Source: Vandiemenella viatica (Eukaryota > Arthropoda > Insecta > Orthoptera > Morabidae). Taken from it: 64,000 nt of DNA. The number at the start of each line of letters is the position of its first letter. Within the stretch, counting starts at the first letter, position 1. Below are positions 19,876 to 30,866 of the stretch, in pieces. The stretch is taken from positions 31,335,504 to 31,399,503 of the forward strand of contig JARYHS010013630.1 of NCBI GenBank assembly GCA_031002005.1. The letters run 5' to 3'. Both the position numbers and the translations under genes were made by a program. The notes under the pieces were generated by a model, which was not told where the DNA came from, ran no database searches, and was given only the letters and a program-made list of their open reading frames with translations.

Positions 19876-20662
19876 TGGGAAGAATTCAAGAAGATAATAC
19901 GATAGGGTGAAGAAATATTTATTCCATAACAGAAAATAAAGAGAAGTAGGGAACGTATGTACTATGTACTATAGGGAGGTGAGAAGGTTAAAGAGTTTGG
20001 TAAGAAGAGAACATAACAGAGTTAAGAGACAGCAGGATAGAAGGGAATACTTGAAACAACTAAACAAGGAATTAATTATAGCAAAGAAGATGGCTGAAGA
20101 TGGGTTTATGAAGAGTATTATCGTTGCGGGGGGGGGGGGGGGTTCAAGAAATGCATCAAGAAATGCATCAAAAAATGCATCAAGAAATGCATCAAGAAAT
20201 TTCTATGACTATGTTAGAAAATTGAGGGGAAGGGAGGGTACTGGGGATTTGTAGAAAGCACATATTTTAAGTAACTGATTTAGAGAGAACATTATGGACA
20301 ATGAGTCTGAAGTGGGAAGGTGTAAATCAGAGAACGAGCTTAACAACACAATTAGAAATAAACAGACCAAAAAATCTGAGTCATGAGGATATCATGAAGG
20401 AACTAAGAAATCTAAAAAATATATAGAGGTCGATATAGATAATATTAGTACTGATGTCTTAAAGGTAGCAGGATGTGACATTGTACCTTATCTTGAAATA
20501 TTATTTAAATTGAATCTGGATACTTGCTGCTTACCAGAGGACAGGAAATATGCAATAATAGTGCCGGTACATATAGGAGGGGTGAGAAATAGAGTCGAGA
20601 ATTATATTTCAATCAGTTGGACATCAGTGGAAGGTAAATTAATGTAGAGATTGATATGCAAC
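19876..20662 (+). pseudogene. LINE-A: pre-RT and start of reverse transcriptase (continuation)
   Basis: The resumption of LINE-A after LINE-C: Y-Y-R-E-V-R-R-L-K-S-L-V-R-R-E-H-N-R-V-K-R-Q-Q (19970-20040) matches 27180-27260 of the other copy. Then come V-A-G-C-D-I-V-P-Y-L-E-I-L-F-K-L-N-L (about 20470-20520) and the R-V-E-N-Y block at 20597. The reading is broken by a G-run and a 12-bp tandem repeat at 20128-20200. It is cut at 20662 by the gypsy LTR. Confidence 0.75.
20128..20200. repeat. G15 run followed by a 12-bp tandem repeat
   Basis: Fifteen G at 20128-20142, then about five units of AATGCATCAAGA. In frame it adds an N-A-S-R repeat where the other LINE-A copies have a single S-S-R-N. This is a local expansion in this copy and possibly an unreliable region for sequencing. 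Confidence 0.9.
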
Positions 20663-21104
20663 TGAAGTGAACTACACTAATGGTTCCTTGAGGTTTATTA
20701 CTATGTACACAAACACTGGTAAACAATAACAAATGTGGTACAGTTAGCGGATGACCGTCGAGAAATTTAGCCTGGTCCTGATCCGGGGTAGAGAGAGACG
20801 GCTTCTACTTCTCGCGAACTTCCGGTGGTCTTCTGTAGTTGAAGCTGGTTCCGCGGTCAGGCCGGAACTGGCGGTGGAGCGGCCGGCTACGCTTATATAG
20901 GCGGCCTGGCGCAGGAATTCCGTTGTGTGGTAGTACGGCGACCTCTGTAAGAAATAGTCCCACTTAGCTTCTAGATGATTCTATTTGTTTTCCTGGTTTG
21001 TTTTGATGTCTCTGCGCCTGTTTGGAGTCGTATATGTATCCCGGCGTGCAGGCGCGTTGTGTGTGAGGTCTGCCTGGCAGGGGCCTTTACTGGCAGACTG
21101 AACA
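20663..21104 (-). repeat. 3' LTR of the Ty3/gypsy element
   Basis: 442 bp. In element orientation it begins TGTTCAGTCT and ends GTTCACTTCA (TG...CA). The minus strand has TATATAAG at 20892-20899 (TATA box) and AATAAA at 20694-20699 (polyadenylation signal), in the order needed for a working LTR promoter. The left edge is set by the return to LINE-A sequence. The other LTR is not in the available sequence, so the edges are inferred rather than paired. Confidence 0.7.
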
Positions 21105-23874
21105 TACCTCCCTCCCGGGGGGGGAGGGGGGGAAGCGATGTCTGCGACGTCTGCGAGGTCGTCTGCCGCGGCGCCCTGGAGCAGACTATGAAGGCTACCT
21201 CCAGGGGAGTACGGAGCTGTTCCCCTGGCGATGCGAGCCGACCTGCGTCGTGGTGCAGGTTGTGGTGGAGGTACTTGTGGAGCTAACGGCATCGGTTCGT
21301 CGGCGTCGATGGCCGGGGGCTGTACGGGGGGCGCTGAAGATGGTCCCCGCAGGTGGTCGAGAGGCTGCGGCTGAAGGGTGTCGGAGCGACCGACAGGTTG
21401 TGGCGTCGTTGGTGGCGCTGTAACTGTCCCTGAGCAACGGTTAGACGGCAGGAGTGGTGGAGGTGGCAGGGAAGGAGAGGAAGAAGTGGATGGCCGTGCC
21501 GTGGTGGAAGAGGACGGTGACGTGGGGTAGCGGGGACGTAGTTGGTTTCGATGGCGTCGCACTATCCGGCCATCCAGGCTGACGTCGAACAGTTGGCGGC
21601 CCCGGGGCCGCTGGATGACACCCGGAAGCCAACCGGCCCGGGAGCCAAACCCGCGGGCCCAGACTAGGGAGCCCGGGGTGAAACGGAATGGGCCCGAAGG
21701 TACCTGTACTTTGGGCGGGGGTAAGAGGAGATGGAGGAGAGTGCGAGGTTGGCGGCCATGTAGCAATTCCGCCGGGCTTTTGGCCCCCACTGGAGTGGTT
21801 CGATAGGAACTGAGGAAGAGTGTCAATGCCTCTTCGAGTTTGTGACTTGTGGTGTATTTGGTCATTTGGGTTTTGAATGTTCTGACTAGCCGTTCCGCCT
21901 CCCCGTTAGATTGGGGGTGAAAGGGCGGGGTGAGGAGGTGTTGGATATTGTTGGCGGTACAGAAGGATAGGAATTCCCGACTTCGAAATTGCGGTCCGTT
22001 ATCTGTGACGATAGCGTATGGTAATCCTTCGATGGAAAAGATCTTCGTGAGGGCTGAAATGGTGACCTCTGTGGTGATTGTGGAGCAACGGACGACATAT
22101 GGGAAGTGGGAAAAGGCATCCGTCACTAGGAGCCACTGGTGGCCTAGGAATGGGCCAGCGAAGTCGAGGTGAATGCGTTCCCAGGGTCCGGACGGTGCCG
22201 GCCAGGAAAGGAACTTTTGAGGGGGGCGGGGTAGTTGTTGGGCACAGATGGTACAGCGCCGCACCATCTTCGTGACATCCGTGGTAAGGCCGATCCAGAA
22301 TACATGGCGTCTGGCAAGGGATTTGGTGCGGGCAATTCCCCAGTGTCCTTGGTGGAGAGTTTGGAGGATTGTCGGTTGTAGGGATCTCGGAACGACGACC
22401 CTCGGGGTGGAATTTGGTTCTGTGCGGAGGAGCACTCCCTCTCCTACTGAGAGCTGGTGGCGGATGGAGTAGTAGAACTTGAGGTCTTGATGATGGCGTG
22501 GAGGGGAACGTGTTTGCCACCCGTGTTGGATGTGGTGTCGGATGACACGGAGGAGGGGGTCCTCCCCTGTGGCTGCCGCGACTTTTGAGGCCGTGACTGG
22601 AAATGTCTTCAGTGCTTCTTGTATGTCATCGTCGATCTGGAACACCAGAAGTTCCGACTTGTCGAAGGCAAGGTCTGGTCCCTGCGGTAGTCTGGATAAG
22701 GCGTCTGCATTGGCATGCCTGGAGGTGGTACGGAAATGCATGGTATATCTGAACTGGGACAGGAATAGTGCCCAACGCTGGATGCGGTGGGATGTTTTGG
22801 TAGGCAGACGTGTGGACGGATCAAATAGTGATAGGAGTGGCTTGTGGTCGGTAATGAGATGAAAAGAAATCCCATATAAAAGGGAATAGAATTTGGAGCA
22901 GGCAAAAACAATAGCTAGCGCCTCTTTCTCGATTTGAGAATATTTAAGCTGAGCAGCCGATAGGGCTTTGGAGATGTAGGCTACGGGGCGTTCCGTGCCA
23001 TCTGGTAATTTATGAGACAGAACTGCCCCCACACCGTAATCGGATGCATCTGTGGCAAGTATCAAGGGGAGGTTTGGAGTGTATGGCATGAGGCATGCTG
23101 CGGACTTGAGCTGCTGTTTAAGGTTTTGGAATGCGGTCTCGCAAGCTGGGGTCCAACGGAACGGGACATTCTTGCGACAGAGGTGGTACAGGGGTGCTGC
23201 CACTTGTGCTGCTGAGGGTATAAATTTTCTGTAGTATGAAATTTTGCCTAAAAAAGATTTCAACTGATGTAGATCCTGAGGCCGAGGTAAGTTGGAAATA
23301 GCGTCCACATAGGAAAATGCTGGGGAGATGCCTTCCTGAGCGATGATGTGACCCAGGTAGGAAATGGATTGTTGAAAAAATTGACACTTGGAAAGGTTGC
23401 ATTTTAATCCTGCTGCACGGAGGCGGAGGAAGAGTAGGCGGAGGTTGGTCATGTGTTCGGTAGCGGAGGGTCCCGTGACGACTATGTCGTCGAGATAGTT
23501 GATGCATCCCGGAATATCCTGGAGAAGTTGTTCGAGATACCGTTGAAAAATCGCTGGAGCACTGGCCAAGCCGAACATGAGCCGGTTGAGTTGGAAGAGG
23601 CCAGAGGGAGTGTTGATGACTGTGTATTGTCGGGACTGGATATCCAAAGGGATTTGAAGGTATGCTTCTGCCAGGTCAATTTTTGTAAAGTAGGTACCTC
23701 CTGCTAGTTTACGGAAGAGGTCGTCCGGTCTCGGAAGTGGATAGTCGTCTACCAGCAGATGCGGGTTGACGGTGGTCTTAAAGTCACCACAGAGACGTAA
23801 GCGGCGTCCTGGCTTCTGAACTATGACCAACGGCGTGGCCCAGGGGCTGAACCGCACCGGCTGGAGGATCCTTC
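20981..23874 (-). CDS. pol: Ty3/gypsy pol: RT, RNase H, integrase (5' end lost in gap)
   Basis: A 958-codon uninterrupted frame entering from the N gap. RT: K-I-D-L-A-E-A-Y (Asp61) and Y-L-D-D (121-124), so only the RT N-terminus is missing. RNase H: A-T-D-A-S-D-Y-G-V-G (Asp270), E-K-E-A-L-A and T-D-H-K-P-L. Integrase: the H-x-x-H and C-T-I-C zinc motif (about 502-538), Asp565 in H-L-D-F-A-G-P, Asp619 in V-T-D-N-G-P-Q-F and Glu655 in N-G-E-A-E-R, a D-x35-E spacing. A C-terminal domain follows, then a long Pro/Ser-rich tail. The RT-RH-IN order defines Ty3/gypsy. The frame reads through the polypurine tract into the LTR. The lack of stops suggests a young copy. gag and protease are not visible. 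Confidence 0.95.
21105..21131 (-). other. Polypurine tract before the 3' LTR
   Basis: On the minus strand a run of C then GGGAGGGAGG lies just before the LTR start. This is the expected position and composition of the plus-strand primer of LTR elements. Confidence 0.65.
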
Positions 23875-24874
23875 NNNNNNNNNNNNNNNNNNNNNNNNNN
23901 NNNNNNNNNNNNNNNNNNNNNNNNNNNNNNNNNNNNNNNNNNNNNNNNNNNNNNNNNNNNNNNNNNNNNNNNNNNNNNNNNNNNNNNNNNNNNNNNNNNN
24001 NNNNNNNNNNNNNNNNNNNNNNNNNNNNNNNNNNNNNNNNNNNNNNNNNNNNNNNNNNNNNNNNNNNNNNNNNNNNNNNNNNNNNNNNNNNNNNNNNNNN
24101 NNNNNNNNNNNNNNNNNNNNNNNNNNNNNNNNNNNNNNNNNNNNNNNNNNNNNNNNNNNNNNNNNNNNNNNNNNNNNNNNNNNNNNNNNNNNNNNNNNNN
24201 NNNNNNNNNNNNNNNNNNNNNNNNNNNNNNNNNNNNNNNNNNNNNNNNNNNNNNNNNNNNNNNNNNNNNNNNNNNNNNNNNNNNNNNNNNNNNNNNNNNN
24301 NNNNNNNNNNNNNNNNNNNNNNNNNNNNNNNNNNNNNNNNNNNNNNNNNNNNNNNNNNNNNNNNNNNNNNNNNNNNNNNNNNNNNNNNNNNNNNNNNNNN
24401 NNNNNNNNNNNNNNNNNNNNNNNNNNNNNNNNNNNNNNNNNNNNNNNNNNNNNNNNNNNNNNNNNNNNNNNNNNNNNNNNNNNNNNNNNNNNNNNNNNNN
24501 NNNNNNNNNNNNNNNNNNNNNNNNNNNNNNNNNNNNNNNNNNNNNNNNNNNNNNNNNNNNNNNNNNNNNNNNNNNNNNNNNNNNNNNNNNNNNNNNNNNN
24601 NNNNNNNNNNNNNNNNNNNNNNNNNNNNNNNNNNNNNNNNNNNNNNNNNNNNNNNNNNNNNNNNNNNNNNNNNNNNNNNNNNNNNNNNNNNNNNNNNNNN
24701 NNNNNNNNNNNNNNNNNNNNNNNNNNNNNNNNNNNNNNNNNNNNNNNNNNNNNNNNNNNNNNNNNNNNNNNNNNNNNNNNNNNNNNNNNNNNNNNNNNNN
24801 NNNNNNNNNNNNNNNNNNNNNNNNNNNNNNNNNNNNNNNNNNNNNNNNNNNNNNNNNNNNNNNNNNNNNNNNNN
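23875..24874. other. Assembly gap, exactly 1000 N
   Basis: The round length suggests a placeholder of unknown true size. The gypsy element's gag, protease, RT start and 5' LTR should lie here. The sequence on the right side is unrelated LINE DNA, so the whole missing end of the element plus its flank falls in the gap. Confidence 1.
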
Positions 24875-25190
24875 TTCTCCTTCTCCTGGAAACTCTTGAA
24901 ACTTTGGATCAATCTCCTAAACGTTGCTCTATCTTGCATTAAGTCTTCTGTTATTCCGATCTCAATCATGTCTTTCTTCACTCCTTGGATCAACTGAAAA
25001 CGCAACTGAAAAGAATTGGGGAAAACCCATCTCCCTGACTGACACCAGTTTTTATTTTAATTTCACTTTTGAATTTGTTCTATTGAGGGTCTGCCTGATT
25101 ATGTTGACCGATTTTAAGTCAACGCCAAATTCTTGTAATATGTTCAGTAATGAGATTCTATCTACTGGGTTGTAGGCTTTCTTTATTTAT
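24875..25190 (-). pseudogene. LINE remnant (LINE-E type): RT segment and C-terminal region
   Basis: The minus strand from 25180 reads R-I-S-L-L-N-I-L-Q-E-F-G-V-D and then K-T-G-V-S-Q-G-D-G-F-S-P-I (RT block B, about 25010-25060). It then jumps to a C-terminal part (Q-L-I-Q-G-V-K-K-D-M, D-R-A-T-F-R-R-L-I at 24880-25005), so the YxDD region is deleted. The C-terminal part resembles the plus-strand fragment at 52970-53585. The left end is lost in the gap. Confidence 0.65.
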
Positions 25191-25229
25191 TTATAATTTT
25201 TTATCTGCAATTAAGAAAAATTGCTTACA

Positions 25230-26500
25230 ACATTGGATGCCTATTACGATATCAGCATCTGTACTACGAATAACGTTTTCGACTTCAGGCTGTTTATTAA
25301 AAACACTTCTGCAGTTAACTACTAGAACTTTTAATGTAAGAGATTCTTTTAAGCTACCCCCAACCCGCGATGCTGAATTTATCTGGGCTGTCCGTAACTG
25401 AATTTCTTTTTCGGGGTCATCCTCCCTCAGCCTAAAAAAACCTCCCAATGCACTCCACACGGCCCCTGCCACATGTGTAGCCGATTCCCGTGTGTAGTGC
25501 ACCCCTGATCTATCCAAGGGATAGACTCAACCCCAGGGCAAAGATCGAGGAATCTGCAGCCATGACTATCACAGAAACGCTGTAGTCTGTGGTTTAGCCC
25601 CTCAACACGGCTCTGAACCAGAGGTTCACAGTCAGTTCTATCGACAATGCTGCAGATGGTTAGCTCAGCAGAAATCTTGCGGCCAATGGCCACAGAGTTC
25701 ACCCTTTCTGCATGTCGCCCAAAGGAAGAGAGGATAACCTCCGTCCCTAGGCGTCAAGCATCATTGGTGCCGACATGAGCCACAATCCGCAGCTGGTTAC
25801 ACCCTGTCCGTTCAATGGCATCCGGGATGGCCTGTTCCACATCTCGGATCAGATCTCCCGGAATACACAATGAATGGATACTGGATTTCATCCCGGACCT
25901 ATTCGCCATTTCCCTAAGGGGCTCGATAAACTGCCTAACGTTTGAGCTACCTACCACTAAAATCCACTTCTGCAGTTGTCCAGACTTTGTGGGCTGTGGG
26001 GCTGTCAACTCACAGGCAGACGATTGCAGGACTGAATCAGTTCCAGACAATGCATCAGACCGGTTGGACAGTGATACAAGCTCGCCTTCCTGCGAATCAG
26101 GCTTGCACGACTGCCCCCGCATGCGGCGTCGACGTCCTGAAACCACACGCCAGCCACCACCAGGCGACTGCCGCACAGATTACGACGTCTCGGCCTGGAC
26201 TGCATGTACGATGACAGGTATGGGAGAACCTGCGAGCCGCTCTGCTTCTACAGGGTCACCAATACCACATCTACTGCACTCACCTGCGGCAGCTTCCAGC
26301 TGTGTAACTCTCGTTCACAAACCTGCAAGCTGAGTGCGCAAATCAGCCACCTCAGTCTGCGTCTGCACGGAACAACCACAGTGCCTACACATACCACCTT
26401 TCGCTACAGAGAGAAAAACTAAGCAGTCCACAGGTAACAGTGAGTATCTTTCATTCAACAAGCAACCTATCTTAGATTGGTGGCTGTATATCCCTACCAC
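25230..26500 (-). pseudogene. LINE-B: ORF1 (coiled coil, SGNH-like domain) and start of ORF2
   Basis: In element order: a C-R-H-C-G-C cysteine motif and coiled coil (Q-T-E-V-A-D-L-R-T-Q-L-A-G-L) at about 26400-26315; a Ser-rich linker; then L-V-V-G-S-S-N-V-R-Q-F (about 25970), P-G-D-L-I-R-D-V and H-V-G-T-N-D-A (25760), the blocks I and III expected of an SGNH hydrolase fold; then R-R-L-H-x2-R-G-style end D-R-S-G-V-H-Y-T near 25510. The ORF2 endonuclease begins with V-L-V-V-N-C-R-S-V-F-N-K and is cut at about 25230 (D-I-V-I-G). Frames change at about 25700 and 25500. This ORF1 type is known in CR1/Jockey-superfamily LINEs. Confidence 0.75.
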
Positions 26501-26507
26501 AAGTCAT

Positions 26508-26649
26508 TGACACATGTCAATCAAAATCAGAGGTCAACATCACAAGGGAGCAGAAATTTTCAAATGCCTTAGTGAGAGAAGGAGGCACACACGCGGCAGA
26601 GCAGAACACAATGGAGACTCAACATGTTGGATATGTTCCTGGTATAATC
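26508..26649 (+). pseudogene. LINE-A second copy: endonuclease piece left of the SINE
   Basis: Translations in changing frames resemble the LINE-A endonuclease between the GDxN and SDH motifs (for example E-Q-N-T and M-L-D-M-F-L-V, compare L-E-Q-N-T and N-T-L-D-T-F-L-I at 16980-17020). It continues after the SINE at 26927 with N-D-N-E-A-V-V-M-D-I-R-G-F. Confidence 0.55.
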
Positions 26650-26661
26650 TTGTGCGGTCTC
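26650..26661. repeat. SINE target-site duplication, left copy
   Basis: TTGTGCGGTCTC, repeated exactly at 26915-26926 on the other side of the SINE. Confidence 0.9.
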
Positions 26662-26914
26662 TTTTTTTTTTTTTTTTTTTTAAACAGTTTAACGTCCCTT
26701 TTTAACAACGTGGTCTTTAGAGACGGGAAAGGATGGGGGCAAGGAATGGGAAGGAATTCGGCCATGGCCTTTTGAAGGAAGCATCCCGGCATTCACCTGG
26801 AGTGATTTGGGGAAACCATGGAAAACCCAAATCTGGATGCCCGGACGGGGATTCGAACCGCCGTCCTCCCGAATGCGAGGCCAGAACGCTATCCGTTACA
26901 CCACCACGCTCGGT
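26662..26914 (-). mobile_element. tRNA-derived SINE, full-length copy with 12-bp target duplication
   Basis: Poly-T (= poly-A tail) at 26662-26682. On the minus strand, reading from 26914, come an A-box-like TGGTGTAACGG, B-box GGTTCGAATCC (plus GGATTCGAACC at about 26849-26859), the conserved body with the GATTTGGG/CCCAAATC stem, and the tail. The two tRNA-type promoter boxes would allow RNA polymerase III transcription. The tRNA isotype could not be decided. Insertion into LINE-A is shown by the exact 12-bp duplication. Confidence 0.92.
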
Positions 26915-26926
26915 TTGTGCGGTCTC

Positions 26927-28490
26927 AATAATCTGTAGGAGTAAATGATAATGAAGCAGTTGTGATGGATATCAGAGGCTTCAATAAACCAGTGGGCAGA
27001 ACTGAAGGTGGTAATAGGCACAGTTATAGAAAAACACATATTTCAGAATTGATGATATTTTTCAGGTGAGTTTCAGTTTATGGAATGAAGGCACAAGGGA
27101 ACAGTTCTAGGAGATAACAATAATGGGAAAGGAAATGTTTAAATCAAAACAAAAAATAAAGAATAGTACTGAACGTACTTATCATAATAAGGAAGTTAGG
27201 AGGTTAAAGAGGCTGATTTAAAGAGAACACAACAGAGTTAAAAGACAGCAATGCAGTAGAGAACAATTGGAAAAATCGAACAAGGAATTAATATTAGTAA
27301 AAAGGGAAAGGGGAACAAAAGATATGTTGATGAAAAATATTACCGTTGCAGGAGGAGTGTTTAATGATTCATCTAGAAATTTCTATTCCTGAGTTAGAAA
27401 ACTGAGGGGAAGGGAAGGTACTCGGATAATTATAGATAAGGATGGAGAAGAAGTTACTGATGATTTGAAAAAGGCAGAGACATTAAGTAACTAGATTATT
27501 GGGACAGTTAGGGACTATTGTTAAGGGATTCCAGGATGTAAATCAGAGGAGTTTCCCCTCATAAGAAGAAAAAATATATTGAAATATATCCTAATGATAC
27601 TATGAAGGAATCAAGAAAGCTTAAAAAAGGTGTAAAGGCGCCGATGTGGTGTGTGTACGACAGGTGGAATCGACATCATACCTTACCTTGTAATATTATA
27701 CAGATTGAATCTGAAGTCTTACTGCTTACCAAAGGGCTGTAAAAATGCGATAGTAGTACCTGTCCATAAAGGAGAAGTGACTAATAAGGTCGGAAATTAC
27801 AGGCCGATTAGTTTTACTTCAGTTGTAGGTAAATTAATAGAAAGATTGATATATAATCACATTACAAATCTCTGTGAGGAAAGAAATCGGTTTGCAAATA
27901 GGCAACATGGATTTAAGCAAGAATATTCATGTGAATCTCAGTCAGTGGGTTATGGCAAGAGGGTAAGAGAGAACCAGTTGACAGATGCAGCACTAGATCT
28001 TTACACGGCATTTGACAGAGTTAGCCATAAATTGGTGTTAAATTCATTGTAATGGCTTGTTAGGTGGAGGAATTCTTAATAGGTAGAAAACAAAGAGATC
28101 GGAAATGAAATGTCGTGGCACAGGACCTATGCTGTTTACTATTCTAGTGAATGATTGTGTTTCCTATTTATACTCTAAAGTAAGTTTGTTTGCAGATGAT
28201 GTAATGGTAAATAACAGGGTCAAAACGGCAGAGGATTGTGAACCTGACCTGTTCACGACATCTGACTGTGCAGCCTAAGATGGTTTGAAGATAAATGCCA
28301 AAAAAAGTGATCTCATTACGTACATAGATTAAAAAACTATAGATTTTTTATGATTGTAGGGTGGGAAAGAAATTACTTGTTGGATAAATAAAGAGTGAAT
28401 ATCTTAGGATGATATTTGACAGTAAACTCAATTGGGCTGGGCGCATAGGCATATGGTAAGAAAAAATTTAAAAATCCTCAAGCTTCTAGA
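26927..28490 (+). pseudogene. LINE-A second copy: endonuclease end, pre-RT and reverse transcriptase
   Basis: R-G-F-N-K-P-V-G-R-T-E-G-G-N-R (26965), K-E-V-R-R-L-K-R-L and R-V-K-R-Q-Q (27190-27260), V-R-K-L-R-G-R-E-G (27400). Then the open frame 27651-28052 has L-N-L-K-S-Y-C-L-P-K-G-C-K, V-G-N-Y-R-P-I-S-F-T-S-V-V-G-K-L-I-E-R-L-I (RT block 2) and L-D-L-Y-T-A-F-D-R-V-S-H (block A). A degraded FADD region (L-F-A-D-D near 28190) follows. Many stops. This copy shows the longest run of LINE-A RT in the window. Confidence 0.8.
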
Positions 28491-28800
28491 GCTGGGAGAC
28501 CCACGCGGGTAGTGCGGTTTGCCTTGATGGTTGTATTTCCAAAACTTTACGTCTCAGTCGGGAGGTAAGGGGAGGTAAGCGCTGATACCATGTAACTTAT
28601 GTTCAATATAACAGGTGTACTTTTGTTCGTATATTTTATAAAGCGGAGATTTGAGACAATTCCAAAATTCGTATAGGTGACCGCGAGTAACAGCCCAGAA
28701 ACCGCATCCGGGACTGTTGGTTTTCAGGTCCGGTATTTGGTCCTGGACCCGTTGTACCTTGCACCGCCAGACTGGAGGATTATAGCAGAAAGTGATTAGG
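28491..28800. other. Unassigned segment inside LINE-A copy
   Basis: The LINE-A reading is lost after about 28490 (K-I-L-K-L-L) and returns after about 28830. The composition is less A-rich than its surroundings. It could be an insertion, but no end repeats or duplication were found. Confidence 0.35.
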
Positions 28801-29261
28801 GGAGGTGCCAGAGAAGTAAAGGAATTGGGTTACAAAATTTTTGGTCAAATCACTGCTTGAATATGGGACCTACATTTTGGGCATCAAATATAGGAGTTGG
28901 AAGAAGTGCAATGAAGGGCAGCTAGATTTGTCTGTGGAACTGATATGATAAAGAAGCTGGATTGGGAGTTACGAGGAGGGTGAAGAGAGTGGTGGCAATG
29001 TTCAGTGTGTTTATTGGTGATGATGCTTCGAAAGATATTGGTAAAAAAATAAGCAAGGGAAAAAAATTACTACGGCCCAAGCTGCCATTCCATTTAAGGC
29101 TTAAGACAGTGTCAGAAGATTTCGTTTTTAGGCCAGGGAGTCAGAGATCGGAACAAATTCCAAGAGAAGTGCTAAAAAATTTACTAAAAACACTGAAATA
29201 ATTTAAAATTACAATTCATAAAGGGCAAAAGCAGATAAAGATGTATGACACGAAATGAATT
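28801..29261 (+). pseudogene. LINE-A second copy: C-terminal region of ORF2
   Basis: 28962-29201 is open: R-V-K-R-V-V-A-M-F-S-V-F-I-G-D-D-A-S-K-D-I-G, then F-R-P-G-S-Q-R-S-E-Q-I-P-R-E-V-L-K-N-L-L-K-T-L. This is the terminal 'W..LP..I...' type segment seen at the end of many LINE ORF2 proteins. The same motif appears degraded at 15610-15680, 31830-32010 and 36200-36260. Confidence 0.7.
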
Positions 29262-29906
29262 GTTATAGAAACAATTTGTGAAAAAGGGTTTATTGAGGAA
29301 TCTAAAAGAAAAGAAGAGTTTCGAGTCACACTGAATTGATTAAATTGTTAGTGGAGGCAACTTATGAAAGAATAGGAGAGAGAAACTAGGTACATGGCGA
29401 CGAAGCGATGAATGACTGCATCAAACCAGTGGATACACTGACGACAGAAAAAAATCTCTGTATCGTCGGAATCTTGTATGATTTTCCACAGGTTCTGCTA
29501 TCTACCCATCCACCACTTGTCCGCTAGGCCTAGTGCTTGCAGTTTTGAGAATATTCTGCGTATTTTTGACAGGGTTTCTTTCCTATGGTAGTATTCATTC
29601 CAATCGTTTGATGCATCTTTAAATATACTACGTAGGCCTACTTGTCGGTTGGATGGTAGAATGAAACGAAAGATTAACATCACCATTGCAAATTTACGCC
29701 CAGCTAATGAAAAATAATTATATCCTTTGTGTCATGGTGTCCTGGCGTTTATCTTTATATCACATTGGGCAGGGAGTAACTGCTGTTGTATTCTTGTTTC
29801 TGAGACGCACCCTACACCTAGCATGATGTGACTTCTTAGGTATAAGCCGCACTTTCTGTCCCGATGCCGTAGCCCGTATCACTTTCGGCGCCGTGAAAAC
29901 TGCGTA
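29262..29906. other. No recognisable gene
   Basis: LINE-A 3' flank followed by anonymous DNA. The minus-strand frame 29498-29686 has no known motif. Confidence 0.4.
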
Positions 29907-30215
29907 GGGAGCATCCAGCTACGTGCAAAAGACGGCTGGGGTCCCGAGCCAAGCCACGTAGCTTCTTATTCATATTATTTGTCACAGTTAAAATAAGGTG
30001 CAGAACAAATAACAGCATGTGAATATTTATTTCTGTTATTTAACTGTACCTCCGTATGTAATTTACGATAGTCTGACAAGAGAAACAGTATAAAATATCT
30101 TCTGGAATCAATAGGAAAAAAGCTACGTACTACATCGGGCTACATGGGGGGAAGAGGAGGTTCACAGGAGGCCAACATAGAGCTACGTGGTTTATGGACG
30201 CTCCTCTAACAGAAG
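29907..30215 (-). mobile_element. MITE-like element with TACGTA-rich ends, copy 1
   Basis: The right end reads (minus) GGAGCGTCCATAAACCACG; the left end reads GGGAGCATCCAGCTACGTG. The middle (GTCCCGAGCCAAGCCACGTAGC ... ATTCATATTATTTGT ... AGCATGTGAATATTTATTTC) recurs in inverted orientation at 48375-48632. No coding capacity. The superfamily is not assigned. The left boundary is approximate. Confidence 0.7.
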
Positions 30216-30866
30216 CACTTGGTTACCGCCATGTTGGTTTTTTTTTCTATTTTCTGTTTTTATTGCTATGACAACTGTTTTACTTTAGATCCTCCGTACT
30301 GCAACTAAATAAAAATTTTGTTTATGCCATAAGCGTTTCATCTTTATTTAACACATCTTCGTCACTAGTTTGTGTGTGTGTGTGTGTGTGTGTCATTTGC
30401 CTCATTGTCTAAGTAAGTTGACCCCACTACCAATGGTAGATTTGTCATTGTGTTCAGGTTGAGTTGCGAATGAGATGACGTGTTGGCACGGACCGGCGAA
30501 AGGACCTCGTGTGAAAATCTTTGGCCTTGAAACATTTGTTAGTGGCAGAAGACTCGCGGAAACGCCTTAGCTCAATAAGTGCTTCATTAATTTTCCTTTC
30601 TCCGTGAGGGCCCATTTTTGTTGGCCAGTGGTTATTGTCGGTTCATATACGAGCGTTCAGAATAGGTAATTTCATTTATTATATCATTCAGTAGTGACTG
30701 AAACTTCTTAACTTAGGTTGATACATGAATGCAGAGTATATTGACGGGGCGCACAGAAGACATTGTTGAACGATCTACTTTGTGTCGCCTAAGGAAGGGT
30801 GGACACTAGAGATGAATCACTGCCAGCCTACGCCATATTGCTTCAGCTGCCAAGGAAGGTGAAATT
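30216..30866. other. No recognisable gene; contains a (TG)n run
   Basis: Anonymous sequence. A (TG)12 microsatellite lies at 30369-30392. No frame or motif is supported. Confidence 0.5.

Noticed and set aside
21195..22520. Several 60-170 codon frames on both strands
   Set aside because: Shadows of the long gypsy pol frame, produced by its GC-rich composition.
23821..25005. 394-codon minus and 358-codon plus frames made mostly of X
   Set aside because: They span the N gap; only the short real ends carry information.
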